Part shown: positions 22,936-34,795 of the stretch, piece by piece | How positions within the stretch are numbered: position 1 is the first letter of the stretch | How the letters are laid out: each line of letters opens with the position of its first letter | NCBI GenBank assembly: GCA_033239005.1 | Contig: BSQZ01000001.1 | Span: forward strand, 14,609,000-14,672,999 | Reading direction: 5' to 3' | DNA length: 64,000 bases | Source: Lamellibrachia satsuma | Lineage: Eukaryota; Annelida; Polychaeta; Sabellida; Siboglinidae | The notes under the pieces: model-generated | What the model was told of the DNA's origin: nothing | Databases searched by the model: none | The model's input: the letters and a program-made list of their open reading frames with translations, nothing else | Program-made: the position numbers and the translations under genes

Positions 22936-23794
22936 GAAAAGCTATGCTGTGTAATACATCCAGATTTGCTCAAGACTTAGTATATTAGATCAACATCAAA
23001 CGTACACAATTGTATCGATTGTGTAAATTGTCATTCGAATGTACAGTAGTTGAAACACGATTACTTTTATATGTGTCTACATTACGCGACGACGCAATTG
23101 TTTACGTCTTTAGACAATCCTGTTACGTGTCACGTTAGTTCAATGATAGGAGCTTCAAGCATTCCGTATCCACTAACTCTTTTGATCCAAACATTGACTG
23201 CAGCCACAGGAAATCGTCGTCGCCAAAGTGTACAATATAGTATTATTTAATGACCTAATTATTATAATTAATATAAAAAGAAAAACGTATATAACAGACT
23301 GTCTAGCGCTAATAAAATAAACGGCGGTGTATTTTATTTGCACCAATAATTGCCGGCCGGAAGTTAATAATCGTTCGTGGCATATCCTGCAAATGGCCGG
23401 ATTATCGCCTACTAGAAATAAATCGTCGAATGTGTGACGTAATCCAATCGCAATGTTGACGTCATATCGACAAAGGGCACTCAACAATGTTAAACAAACA
23501 CAAAAACCACTCACAATAACAGTAAACTAATACATGTTACTATCTCGCGGTAAATGATGCCCAGTGTTAAATCACACACAACAAATATGTTTTTTTTTTA
23601 TTTCGTATTCCGTGCTTCCAAAGAGGCTGTAGCATAAATCCCTATATTTGCTGACTTGACATTAATTCTCGTAATATACATTCGATATATACTTTTGATA
23701 AAACGCTGAAGAAGAAACCGACGGTTTTAATGGTAGGTCTACCCTCTCGTTACGCGTTGGAAAATTATTTCTTTCAACCATTGATGTTGCACTG
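22936..23794. other. no gene seen
   Basis: AT-rich unique sequence. A 113-codon minus frame at 23173-23514 has no recognisable domain. Confidence 0.5.
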
Positions 23795-23955
23795 TAAAAA
23801 ATGTAAAGGTACGTTCTTATATAACGCGGTATCCTGTCCTTGGGACTGCTCAAAGCGCTTTACACTTCACCCCATGGCAGACCTGTTCATTCCATCTCGA
23901 CTTCTCTGGGAAGCATTCAGCATCACTGCAATTACTGCGCGAAGACCACTCCCTC
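23795..23955 (+). repeat. SINE-like family C, copy 1
   Basis: Contains TAAAGGTACGTTCT, TCCTTGGGACTGCTCAAAGC, GCTTTACACTTCACCCC, GGCAGACCTGTTCATTCC and GGGAAGCATTCAGC. The same blocks occur in the same order at 25278-25440. No coding potential and no clear pol III boxes. Confidence 0.7.
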
Positions 23956-24127
23956 ACATATCCACCTCGCGAGACGTAGTTTGCTTTTTGCCAATAACTT
24001 AATATATTGAGTCACACGGTGTCACGGCACAAATACTGGTGCCGTTTTAATATATAGATAATTTATACCACATTAACTTTGACATATTAGTGCAACATTG
24101 ATTTTTCTCCGTTCTGCGTCATAAGCA

Positions 24128-24174
24128 AGCACGCACGCACGCACGCACACACGCATGCACGCACGCACGCACAC
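24128..24174. repeat. (GCAC)n microsatellite
   Basis: About 11 units with small interruptions. Confidence 0.95.
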
Positions 24175-24231
24175 CAGTCACCGGGAGAAACAACACGTGG
24201 TTAACAACATCACCGATTAAGTTCCTCGGCT

Positions 24232-24427
24232 TGCTCCAGTCTGTCGACATATCTACCGGTGCTCCAGTCTGTCGACGTATCTACCGGTGCTCCAGTCTGT
24301 CGACATATCTACCGGTGCTCCAGTCTGTCGACATATCTACCGGTGCTCCAGTCTGTCGACGTATCTACCGGTGCTCCAGTCTGTCGACATATCTACCGGT
24401 GCTCCAGTCTGTCGACATATCTACCGG
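24232..24427. repeat. 28-bp minisatellite, 7 copies
   Basis: The unit is TGCTCCAGTCTGTCGACATA plus TCTACCGG. Copies differ only by ACATA/ACGTA. It contains the palindromes GTCGAC and ACCGGT. Confidence 0.97.
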
Positions 24428-24653
24428 TGCTACACGATATATGCAGTATATCTAGCGAAAGTGACAAATAACACAGCATTTGTATTACTAGCTATCACAA
24501 TATGTGCATGTCATAACGCGCACGTAGCCTCCATATATCAGTAGTTTACTTTCCAAACCAGAGGCAAGTTCTGAACGTTCCCCTTTCGTCTCGGTTTGTT
24601 TTTCCATATGATCCCTGAGAACCCGGTCGTTCCCGGCAACAGCTAGACGTGGC

Positions 24654-24716
24654 AGTATGCCTTGAGTCTTATCAGTATGCCTTGAGTCTTATCAATATGC
24701 CTTGAGTCTTATCAAC
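24654..24716. repeat. 20-bp repeat, 3 copies
   Basis: Unit CAGTATGCCTTGAGTCTTAT. Confidence 0.9.
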
Positions 24717-24749
24717 GAGATACATGGCAGCAGTGGTACAAATACATTA

Positions 24750-24848
24750 TGCCATACATGAATAACGAAACCATGTAAAATTATGTCATACATGAATAAC
24801 GAAACCATGTAAAATTATGTCATACATGAATAACGAAACCATGTAAAA
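24750..24848. repeat. 34-bp repeat, 3 copies
   Basis: Units carry CATACATGAATAACGAAACC then ATGTAAAATTATGT. Confidence 0.9.
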
Positions 24849-24944
24849 TACCGTTATTAAGACATGCATTTTTTGTAACGTCATCTTTCTTTTTAAGTTC
24901 GTGCGGTGGCTGCTTGCACTACGATTGCGACAATGAATTATACA

Positions 24945-25035
24945 TAGTTATAACATCTCGGTCGGTTAAAAAACAATATGCCTACAACACAATACGTGTT
25001 ACTATCGGGACCTTTCATCTCTTAATGTTTTCGAA
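24945..25035 (+). repeat. interspersed repeat family D, copy 2
   Basis: Matches 4310-4400 (TATAACATCTCGGTCGGTTA, ACGTGTTACTATCGGG). Confidence 0.45.
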
Positions 25036-25277
25036 ATTGCATATTTTTGTTGTTTGAAATAAAATAAAACAGTTTTACGTCATACGAAGACCGATGGTGG
25101 CAATTAATGACTCATTAATAAATCATCAATTGAAAGTCCTTTTAAAGCACAGCCCAGTGACCACATTCGGCCAAGATAAACTAATTAAGTTGCACATTTG
25201 TTAGCGGTATAATCGCAACAAAATCACGAAACTTCAGAACGTTATGCAGCTTTGTAGCGCTGTGGTTTGCATGATAC

Positions 25278-25440
25278 AGGTTAAAAGTAAAGGTACGTTC
25301 TGACGTAGTGCGGTGTCCAGTCCTTGGGATTGGTCAAGGCACTTTACGCTTCACACCCAGGCAGACCTGTTCATTCCAACGCAAACTCGACTTCTCTAGG
25401 AAGCATTCAGCTACGCTTCAAATACTGCACGAAGACTATT
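25278..25440 (+). repeat. SINE-like family C, copy 2
   Basis: Same order of blocks as 23795-23955, about 1.5 kb away in direct orientation, with about 15-20% divergence. Confidence 0.7.
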
Positions 25441-26039
25441 TTTACTTGAATGTTTCGCTCCTAATATGTTATTTACGTTGCATGTTGAACGGCAAGATCG
25501 ATATTCATAAACATATAACGATTAAATTATATGTTTTAATTGTGGTTCATTAAAACGCATTTGGGCGGTCGAGATATCGGAATAAATATTGTTTATGCTA
25601 TGTAAAATGAATTTGCCCCTTTAGAGTTTAGACTGCCATGCCTGGTCGACACTGTGCGGTAGGTAACGCGATACGATTCGAGACCCCGTCGGAGCGGGAT
25701 AACGCACTCACAACAACGCAGCCTGATCGCCAGTGCTGGAGTCGTGGTTATCGTGTCCTTAGATATGAGCGCTCGTGTTGCCGCGCAATCTCGTGCACGG
25801 AACAGGTTTGCTCAAACACGCGCCTATTATCGCGTACAATCTTCTCCGACAACACGTATTTAATATGCACTAAATGTGTGTGTTTATATAGTGCGACCCG
25901 AGCGATTAAAGCGCTCCGATTTAACGCACTTCCCGCCAACCGCGTTGCTTTCCCAAACATCAGTGGACGCTGGGTTTTGGTTCTCGTTACACTGACACAC
26001 CAGAGAGAATTAAAAACCGACAGGATACTTACTAAGTCA
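25441..26039. other. no gene supported
   Basis: A 208-codon plus frame opens at 25638 and runs on into the repeat at 26040. It has no recognisable domain or signal peptide, and its second half is a tandem repeat. I do not call it a gene. Confidence 0.5.
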
Positions 26040-26390
26040 ACTACACGGATATATCACGGATTATCAAAGCAGAATCAAGCAGCCACGTCACGTATAAAAA
26101 AATATCAAAACTACGCCCGAAGTGGCACCGCGAATACACGGACGTATTACAGGGAATACAAACTGCTTAATGGAATTACAAATATACGGACGCATAATGT
26201 AAAATCAAAACTACTTGTTGCAACACATATATACGGACACATCACAACGAATAGAAATTGCTGAATGGTAATATAAATATACGGACCCATCAAAGAGAAT
26301 AAAAAAAGTACGGAGTAGTAACAGAAACGCACACGAACATATCATAAATTATCAAAACACGGACACATCACAGAGACAAGTTGCTATGCA
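26040..26390. repeat. degenerate ~50-60 bp tandem repeat
   Basis: Recurring ATACGGACRYATYACA-type blocks followed by GAATACAAACTGCTTAATGG-like sequence occur about six times with considerable divergence. Confidence 0.6.
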
Positions 26391-26605
26391 GTGGCATGGT
26401 ATGTAATGCAGTGACAAATTATGGCAATAGTATGTTATGCACTGGCAATGGTATGTTAAGCAGTAGCAATGGTATGTTATGCAGTGGCAACGGTATTTTA
26501 TGCAGTGGCAATGATATGCTATGCAGTGGCAATTGTATGTTATGCAGTGGCAATGGTATGTTATACAGTGGTAATGGTATGTTATGCAGTGGCAATGGCA
26601 CGATG
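26391..26605. repeat. 21-bp minisatellite, about 10 copies
   Basis: Unit TATGTTATGCAGTGGCAATG plus G. Being a multiple of three it opens frames on both strands; I do not read these as protein. Confidence 0.95.
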
Positions 26606-27600
26606 CATATGTGTCACAGTGTAGCGATTGTTAAGACAATATATATTACCTAACATATTTAATTATTTTCTTTAGACGATAACAGTTCTAAGATAATCTC
26701 CATGGTTCTTCTTAAACATTGCGAAGACATGTCTCGCTTTTACCAACTGTACTTTACTACCTCAACAGCAACTATAATATTAAAACGTTGTGTAGCGACA
26801 GATATTTGGACGAAGACGGTAAACCGCAAATGTTTTGCCCTTGCCATTCATAAACCTAATCTGTAATAAATAGTCACGCACGGTGCGGTAACAAGTTGGT
26901 CCCAGTGCTACAGACGCCAGACGAAAACCTCAGATTTGTTGCAAAAAAAATGCACCGAGGCCACTTACAATGCAACGACAAGTCAGATACTTTACCACTT
27001 ATGAGTGCGAGCTGCAGGTCGGTTTACACGAAACAGTTTTTGTTTGTTACTAGTTCAAGTGCATCGGTATCGAGGTTAACTAACGCCTGATATAAATACG
27101 TAGCACGCCGTCAGACGAAGGAACTGTTTACTGGAAAGCTCGCCAAACAATAATCTTTAAGAGGAACTAATATGTCCACTATGTTCAGGAAATAAAACGA
27201 TGGGTATTAAGGGGTCATTTCACAACAACGAAATATGTTTTATTGTGGGGGAGCAGTTGTTTTATTTAGTGCCAACGATGTATTTAAGGAAAACGCTGTT
27301 TATTCTCCCATCACAATTCATAAGTGTGCTCATGAAAGAGAAACAAATAAATCACACCATGCTATAATCACGTTAGTATGTGTATCCATGGGCGGCGTGG
27401 GGTTGTTGTTTTCAGCAAGAAATATATCGATGTTTCACACTATTAAAAACGACATTGGCTTCATTGGGGAGGAGGCTACTGCCAGCGGTTTCGTTTCGTA
27501 TACAAAGATGTATTAAAAAAAAAACATTGTTTATTTTCAAATTTCGTAAGGGGGCTGATGGAAGAGGAATAAATAAATCACGCTCTGCTACAATCGTGTT
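26606..27600. other. no gene seen; ~240-bp imperfect duplication
   Basis: 27285-27390 and 27520-27605 share GTTTATT, AAATAAATCAC, TGCTA and TGTTAGTATGTGT-like blocks in the same order, so they look like an old duplication. No exon is recognisable. Confidence 0.4.
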
Positions 27601-27610
27601 GGTGTGTGTG

Positions 27611-27662
<52 letters not shown>

Positions 27663-27664
27663 TG
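27601..27664. repeat. (GCGT)n microsatellite
   Basis: A GT start followed by about 14 GCGT units. Confidence 0.95.
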
Positions 27665-28446
27665 TGCAATGGCTACAGCTTGAATGATGAGGACATGTGT
27701 ACAGTTAACCACGAGTTATTATAATTCACACAGTTTCATGTGGAGGGAGTCTGGAGTTAACTGACATCGATTTCATGTACCGATGTTTTGAGACGGCTCC
27801 ACAGAGAACGTATGTGCCTAGTTAGATCCAGGTCATCTCCAGTACCGAAAGTTCAAGTGGGATATGAGTTTTGCTTGGCACAGTTTTACTAATCGGCACT
27901 CGAGAACTAGAACACTCTTTCTAACCACGAATATTACCCAAATGCCGTATTAGTGTTCCTATGTTACTAAGCTAAATATAAAAATATAATGCTAAACTAA
28001 ATATTAAAATGAAGCGTAATATTTCAATACGATACTGTGTCTCGAAACTAAAGCAACTTTCTGTCCATAATATTTTGTCCACGACAACATTTTCCCCTCA
28101 CATAATGTGGTGGACCTAGATGGGTGTGCCTGGTCATTTCCCACTTGGTCATTTCCCACTTAGCTTAATTTTTTATTTTGTTCGTATGTAACCTGTTGCG
28201 CCACTACACGGTAGCATGCGAAACTAATGGGTGACTAAGTTTGCCCCCTTGGATGCGCCACTGAGTGTCACTTGTGTTGAAACTTCGTTGTAATTTAGTG
28301 TCATACCAAAACAAAGAAAACGACGTTTATTACTTCCGACTTCTGTCCTGTATCATATCAATCATTATATCATTATATTACAAACTTATGATCTGTGCTC
28401 GATATCGAGTAGAAAACGGTATTCGCCGTTCCGATGACAATTGTCA
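27665..28446. other. no gene seen
   Basis: Unique AT-rich sequence. A 15-bp direct repeat GGTCATTTCCCACTT occurs twice at 28132-28160. Confidence 0.5.
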
Positions 28447-28513
28447 CACACACGCACACGCACACGCACACGCACACGCACACGCACACACACACACACA
28501 CGCACACACGCAC
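28447..28513. repeat. (CACG)n/(CA)n microsatellite
   Basis: Alternating CACACG units followed by CA units. Confidence 0.95.
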
Positions 28514-28934
28514 CGTTTTATGCGTCCATTGCCTAATATGACGTATATATTTAACACGTCCACGGCCCTTGAACGTACTTCCCGCCAAATAATCGAATAA
28601 AGCGAATAACTGAATAATCCACGCAGCCAAGCGGCAACGACATTGACTTTACACAGAGTTCGGTTTTTGTGTCCGTCGTAACGGAATTACTGCAAATTAA
28701 CGACATCTGTGGGACGGTGTGGGATGTGTTCACCTCTTAGTGTAGTTGAGTAGAGAGTAGCTGTAGTAGTCCATGCGCCAGTGTGAATATCGCGGAGATC
28801 CACCAGTCATAATTACAGCATCCTTCACAAATCAGTGCCCACGGTATTTTGTCAGGCACCACAATGGATGTTTCATTCGGTGTGACCACCACTTAAATTA
28901 AATATTTACTCGTGCACTTATCCTGGAGACGGCA
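28514..28934. other. no gene seen
   Basis: Unique sequence without recognisable features. Confidence 0.5.
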
Positions 28935-28937
28935 TAG

Positions 28938-28983
28938 AAAATAATAACAATATCAATAATTATAACAATAATTATAACACCAC

Positions 28984-29016
<33 letters not shown>

Positions 29017-29080
29017 TAATAATAATAAAATAATAATAATAACAACCACAATAACAATGACAATAATAATAATGATGATT
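28938..29080. repeat. (AAT)n-rich tract at a LINE 3' end
   Basis: AAT/AAC/ATG triplets directly abut the 3' end of the minus-strand LINE. On the LINE strand this is an (ATT)n tail, as expected if the tract grew from the LINE's own tail. Confidence 0.85.
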
Positions 29081-29084
29081 TAAC

Positions 29085-30590
29085 AATATTTGATTTGCCA
29101 TCGAAGACAAAGGCCCAGGTGGCAAGTGGACAAGGAAGCCATTGGCTTATCGAGAGTCCAACAATGTTTATCTACGTGCAAACCGTCCTCCTGAGATATG
29201 TGCCAACCTTGTTTTAAACATATTCACGCTGCTAGCAGTTACACAATCTGTAGATAATTTGTTCCATTTATTTATTGTCCTCTGTGAGAATAAGTACTTC
29301 CTGATATTCAATCTACACTTATCATTTACTAATTTTACCTCATGTCCTTTAGTTCTACTATCTTTCTTGAATGAGAAAAACATATTTCTATCAATATTTT
29401 CATACCCATTCAAAATCTTAAAAACTTCAATCTGATTTCTTCTTAACCTCCTTGTCTCTGAGTTGTTAAGCCACATTTTTTCAGGCGTTCTTCATAACTA
29501 AGGTCTCTCAGTTCTGGAATCATTTTAGTTGTTCTCCTCTCTATGCGTTCAAGCGTATCTATATCCTTCTCACGACATGGTATCCACGCTTGTATACAGT
29601 ATTCTAAATTAGGTCTAACTACTGCTTTATGCAAAGGTATAATTAGCTTTTTTTCTTGTATGTTATGTTTCTCCTAATCAACCCAAGAATTTGATTACCC
29701 TTTGAAGCTACTATACTACACTTTTCTGAAACTTTCATATCAGCACTTACTTCCTAAGTCTTTTTCTTTTACAGTAGTATCTAGAACAATATCTCCCATA
29801 TTATAGTTTATATCCAAGTTCCCGTGTCCTGTATTTATGCATTTACATTTCCCAAAATTTAATCTGCCATATTTCAGACCATTTAACTAATTTGTTTAGA
29901 TAGTTTTGTAAATGTTGTTTATCACCATCAGTGTTAACCTTTCTAAACATTTTTGCGTCATCCGCAAATTTCAGTACGTTGCTTGTTGTATTATCGTCCA
30001 AGTCATTGATATATATTATGAATAATAAAGGTCCGAATACTGATTCTTGTGGTACCCCACTCAAAACTGATTTCCAGTTTGAAACCTCTCCATCTACTAA
30101 AACACGCTGTCTTCTATCAGTAAGCCATTCTTGACAGATAGCAGCCACCCAGTCAATTATGCCATTCCCGATACCATGGGCTTTTAATTTAAGTAGTAAT
30201 CTTTGATGTGGCACTTTGTCAAAAGCTTTCTGAAAATCTAAGTAGATAATATCTACTGGTGATCCCTACTCTATCCACTTAGTGATTTCTTCCAAAAAAC
30301 ATAACACATTTGTTAAGCATGACCTCGCTTTTAAGAATCTAAGTTGAGATGGATTTAATAATGTATGCCTAAAAAGAAAGTCCACCACATGGTCTTTAAT
30401 TAACCTTTCTAATAATTTACAAATCACTAACGTTAAACTCACTGGTCTGTAATTCTCTGACTTATTTCTCGAACCCTTTTTACATAATGGTATGATGTTT
30501 GCTTCTTTCTATTCAAACGGAACAACTCCCTCTTTTAATGACAAATTGACTCTCTTGCAAGTAGTATACTGATTTGTTCTATACGAAGCC
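29085..30590 (-). mobile_element. CR1-like non-LTR retrotransposon, RT and 3' part
   Basis: Best LINE copy in the window. From 30560 downwards the minus strand encodes NYRPVSLTLVICKLLERLIK, YLDFQKAFDKVPHQRLLLKL, GVPQESVFGPLLFIIYINDL and LKFADDAKMFRKV (catalytic ADD retained). Next come LVKWSEIWQIKF, RPNLEYCIQAWIPCREKDID, IEVFKILNGYENIDRNMFFS, CRLNIRKYLFSQRTINKWNK and LSTDCVTASSVNMFKTRL. Frameshifts and at least two in-frame stops separate these blocks. Apurinic endonuclease and ORF1 are absent, so the copy is 5'-truncated and inactive. Fragments of the same family lie at 3285, 6020, 16691, 21480 and 22790, all on the minus strand. Confidence 0.92.
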
Positions 30591-31259
30591 TTCTGTTCGT
30601 TACGAAGCTTTCTATATTGCCTAAATATCCTCGGAAACCCAAGCTCAGAGGCGCATCAAAACAAAAGGGTTAGGATATCTCCAAATCGATATACAATGTT
30701 AAAGTTTAAACATTGCTACGCTAGATAACTAAGGAGAGTAGACACGGTTAAAAAGATAAGTTTTTTGATGACGGCGAAATTGTATTATATTTTGCTGCTG
30801 ACATATCACTAGTAGGGAGTGAATTTCAAAGAGAAAACAACCGAGAAAACCCCAGCTTTAACTCTTTGGAGTTTTTTTGTCGAAAGAAGGATTTAATTTT
30901 CACGAATTTCACCCAGTCAATAGATAGCTGAAACGTTGCTAGATGCTGCATAACCGTTTAAAGAAAATCGTTGGACACATTTTCCATTGAGCCTAAGAAA
31001 CGTCATAATAAAACTGTGGAACAACAAGTGTGGTCTGACTTCTGCACGACACAACGAATCAATCTGGGCAGGATGGACAATTTGCCACGCTGTAAAAGCT
31101 ACAGCGTCTCGGCAGTCCATTGTTGTGGTTTCAGGTTCATGAAATAAAAGGCAATAGGTTTATTAGAACGGTGGATACGTTTCGCAATCATGGCACGCTC
31201 TCGTCAAAGTCACAAGATTAAGTTTCGCAAGATTAAGCCAAGGTGCTTGATGCGGTATA
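30591..31259. other. no gene seen
   Basis: AT-rich unique sequence beyond the LINE 5' truncation point. Confidence 0.5.
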
Positions 31260-31412
31260 ATCATGGGCGCCTCTTATTACTCAAACTATTATCATGGGCG
31301 CCTCTTATTGTTCAAACTATTATCATGGGCGCTTCTTATTACTCAAACTATTATCATGGGCGCCTCTTACTACTCAAACTATTATCATGGGCACCTCTTA
31401 TTACTCAAACTA
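31260..31412. repeat. 31-bp minisatellite, 5 copies
   Basis: Unit ATCATGGGCGCCTCTTATTA plus CTCAAACTATT. The last copy is partial. Confidence 0.96.
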
Positions 31413-31439
31413 GTTGGCACTACTGGCACGTCTACATTG

Positions 31440-31925
31440 TAATAATAATGACAATAATAAGAAAAACAGACAAAGAAGAAGAATATGAAGAAGAAAAAAA
31501 GAAGAAGAAGAAGGAGACGAAGAAAAAGAATAATAATAATAAGAAGAAGAATAAGAAGAAGAAGAAGGAGACGAAGAAAATTAATAATAATAAGAAGAAG
31601 AAGAAGGAGGAGACGAAGAAAAAGAATAATAATAATAAGAAGAAGAATAAGAAGAAGAAGAAGGAGACGAAGAAAAAGAATAATAATAATAATAAGAAGA
31701 AGAATGAGACGAAGAAAAAGAATAATAATAATAAGAAGAAGAATAAGAAGAAGAAGAAGTAGACGAAGAAAAAGAATAATAATAATAATAAGAAGAAGAA
31801 GAAGGAGACGATAAAAAAGAATAATAATAATAATAAGAAGAAGAATATGAAGAAGAAGAAGGAGACGAAGAAAAAGAATAGCAATAAGAAGGAGAATAAG
31901 AAGAATAAGAAGAAGAACAACAAAA
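31440..31925. repeat. purine-rich AAG/AAT/GGAGACG tract
   Basis: Nearly 480 bases are A and G with interspersed (AAT)n. A higher-order unit AAGAAGGAGACGAAGAAAAA plus AATAATAAT recurs every 50-90 bp. Lys/Arg- or Phe/Ser/Tyr-rich frames here are repeat artefacts. Confidence 0.95.
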
Positions 31926-31994
31926 CAAAAGGATAATCTCGAAATCGACATACAACGATACAATTTTCGAGTAAATAATTTTTTTTTTATTGGA

Positions 31995-32600
31995 AGAGCC
32001 ACATAAACAAAATAGCTAACAGAACCATCAAAACAATTGGAAAATTAAATAAACTTAATCATGTTTTACCTTTAAATATTTAATCTATAATGTATAATTA
32101 TCTCATTCTACCCAACATAAATTTTGGTATATTGGTGTGGGGACATCAAGCCCATCGCATGTTTAAACTCAAAAAGAGAGCAATAAGAATAATTACTTTA
32201 ATTAAATACAATGCTCACACGCAGCATAGAACTTAAATTTCTGAAGTTAGACGACATAATTATATAAACTCCGACAACTCAAATTTTATCTCAAATTAAT
32301 TAATGAGCTCTTACCAGAATACTTCAATCACATTCCATACACACAACTTTGAAATGCATCAATACTACACACATGGAAGAAGTAGTCTGTTTATCGCCAG
32401 AGCCACTCATGAATTTGCAACAAAGTACATTAGACACAACATAACACAGACTGTTAACTATACTCCAAATATTATTGTTGAAAAATGTTTTACTCATAGC
32501 TTATATAGCTTTTCACTTACATTAAAAACTTCAGTATTAGGAATTATGAATCATGATGTCTTGTTCCAAATTGTTATATTTGTAAATCTTTAACCTAAAC
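31995..32600 (+). mobile_element. non-LTR retrotransposon 3' end (second LINE family)
   Basis: Across frame shifts the plus strand encodes RTIGKINKLKHVLPLN, LILPNINFGILVWGHQAHR, LKKRAIRIITL, KYNAHTQH, KLINELLPEYFNHIPYTHNF and NITQTVNYTPNIIVEKCFTH. This is the usual C-terminal region of Jockey/CR1-clade LINEs (…PNINFGILVWG…RAIRII…). It differs from the CR1-like family on the minus strand. It is truncated and frameshifted. Confidence 0.78.
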
Positions 32601-32624
32601 TACAATGGAGTCTCTTTGTACTGT

Positions 32625-32625
32625 A

Positions 32626-32690
<65 letters not shown>
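32625..32690. repeat. (TA)n array at a LINE 3' end
   Basis: Starts right after GTACTGTAG, about 35 bases past the LINE coding end, so it may have grown from the element's 3' tail. Confidence 0.9.
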
Positions 32691-32691
<1 letters not shown>

Positions 32692-33659
32692 CTTTAATTG
32701 GCATGGACAAGGGGTGACCTGGAGTAAGCAACATTTTTGATGTTTGCTCTCTCCCTGGTTAATCGCTATAAGTCGCCGGTTAGACAGCTGTCAATGCCCA
32801 AGATAGGTATGAAGAGTATCACTCCATCACTTCAAAGTGTTACACAATATGCGATTGTAAAGGCACGCGTCGATAAACACAGTCGTGAGCTTACACTGTT
32901 TGCTGCTAGCTGAGTGATTGCGTGTTGGCAGAACATTGATATTTTGGTTAATTCTGCGAAAAGGTATGCATTATTCATTATCGTTTATGTTCGGGAATGA
33001 GTATATTTTCCAAATGACTGATAATTCTCACTTTTTAGCAATGCCGATAAGGTCTAGGCACGCGTTCACATAGCCATCTTGCCGCGGTGTCTGGCCGAAA
33101 TATTTGTAGCCTTTACTTCAGCGTGTGATGTGTCAAACTTAATTATTACGTTAAATTTACGATTATTATTTAGTTTAGTATTAAACAATTATGTCGGTGA
33201 AGATTTTTTAGTCTGTATTTTTATGATCATAGGGTAAGTGCGGGTTAGAGCGCGCAATCAATAAAAGCGCTCACAGCCTATTTCGATATGTTACATACCA
33301 GATAGCGCTATCAAAGTACCATTTTTTATCGCGCGTCAATGCTGACATTCCGCGCACCAGAAATTCGAACAGCTTGCCGACGATTTAGGGATTACGAGAA
33401 GTATATGAAGTTGTTCGACACGTTTGCTGTAATTTTCTACACGTGAAGTTAGATGTTCACGCGGTGATGCTTTTGTGGACACTCTATGAGACTAGGCAAA
33501 CGCGTTGCTTATCCGCAAGCGAAACAATTGGCACAAACAGGGAAATCTAATCTGCTCTTATAAAATGTTGTTGTCAAATGTTATGCTATTCTATGTGTAC
33601 GGCAAAAGCGCGCACGGCACAACCGTCCAAGAACGCGCACTCTTATGCAGGCGTGCCTT

Positions 33660-33660
<1 letters not shown>
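32691..33660. other. no gene seen
   Basis: Unique sequence. Confidence 0.5.

Positions 33661-33752
<92 letters not shown>
33661..33752. repeat. (TA)n microsatellite
   Basis: Uninterrupted TA run of about 92 bp. Confidence 0.97.
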
Positions 33753-33754
<2 letters not shown>

Positions 33755-34714
33755 CCATTGAATCGAATTCTCATGCAATAATTGTTCATCCTGATCATTT
33801 AATTCCCTGTCATTCCATATTGGCCATTAATGTTTTGATTTTGAGGCTTAGACAAGCGATCATGCGGGAGAAGTTTATTTTAATTTACCATTTTAATTAT
33901 TGAGTCCTTCGTGTTTGCTAATTGTACACATATATCCTTAGACGGCTGACAGTCTAACAGCGCGCATTTGGAGAAGTTGACTAATCAGACAATAACTATT
34001 ATATTTACTAACCTTCTTCGACAAAACCAATTCTAAAATAAGCATGAATAAATGTTCTTCGCGTCATGCAATTGTTTTATGCGTTTTCGTTATATTGTTT
34101 CACTTCACTTCACTTCACTATGCTCAGTTGAACGTAAGGTGTGCGATCTTATCCGCGTCCCCCATGTCGTAAAACGTGCATGTATTATTTCATCGCCAAA
34201 TCGTGTATTTTCTTAAACATTAATAAGATACGAAAGATCACGACAGCAAACATATTTTGAATGGAAATTATTTTTAAACAACCGAGAATATAATAAATTT
34301 AGTTTCAAGATGTCACATAAAACAGAAATTCAGTTAACTAATGAAAATCTTTATACATTCCCTTCAACAAAGCCATCGATGTGACCAGAGTTAGCGATGC
34401 AACTACAGCATCTATCAATGCTGACATCTGATGATTGAATACGGTACCAAGAGTATATTTCCCGAGTTACTGTAAGATACCGACCTCTAGCGACCATTGT
34501 GAACTATACGGTGCATTTTTACTAATAACTATGATATTCATAGAACTATATGGAATATTGAACTCTAGACTGTGCTATGCCTTCTAAAATAATTGGCATT
34601 TGTTGTAGGGTCTGCACAAAAAAACACCCATTTCATTCTATGAAATCACCCATCAGTTCCATTAATCAGATTTAACATGTCAAAATTCCTTGGAGTTTTG
34701 ATTGAGAAAATCAT
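33753..34714. other. no gene seen
   Basis: AT-rich unique sequence with a CACTT pentamer repeat at 34100-34120. Confidence 0.5.
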
Positions 34715-34795
34715 CAATTGTGTTAAGTCGAAACTATCCAACAATTGTGTTAAGTCGAAACTATCCATCAATTGTGTTAAGTCGAAACTATCCAG
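34715..34795. repeat. 27-bp repeat, 3 copies
   Basis: Unit CAATTGTGTTAAGTCGAAAC plus TATCCAN. Confidence 0.95.

Noticed and set aside
25638..25700. tRNA-like element with a B-box-like GATTCGAGACCCCG
   Set aside because: No matching A box, cloverleaf or anticodon arm could be built.
25638..26264. 208-codon open frame
   Set aside because: No recognisable domain; the second half is a degenerate tandem repeat.
31385..32002. 205-codon Leu/Ile-rich minus-strand frame resembling a membrane protein
   Set aside because: Artefact of the polypurine AAG/AAT tract read on the other strand.
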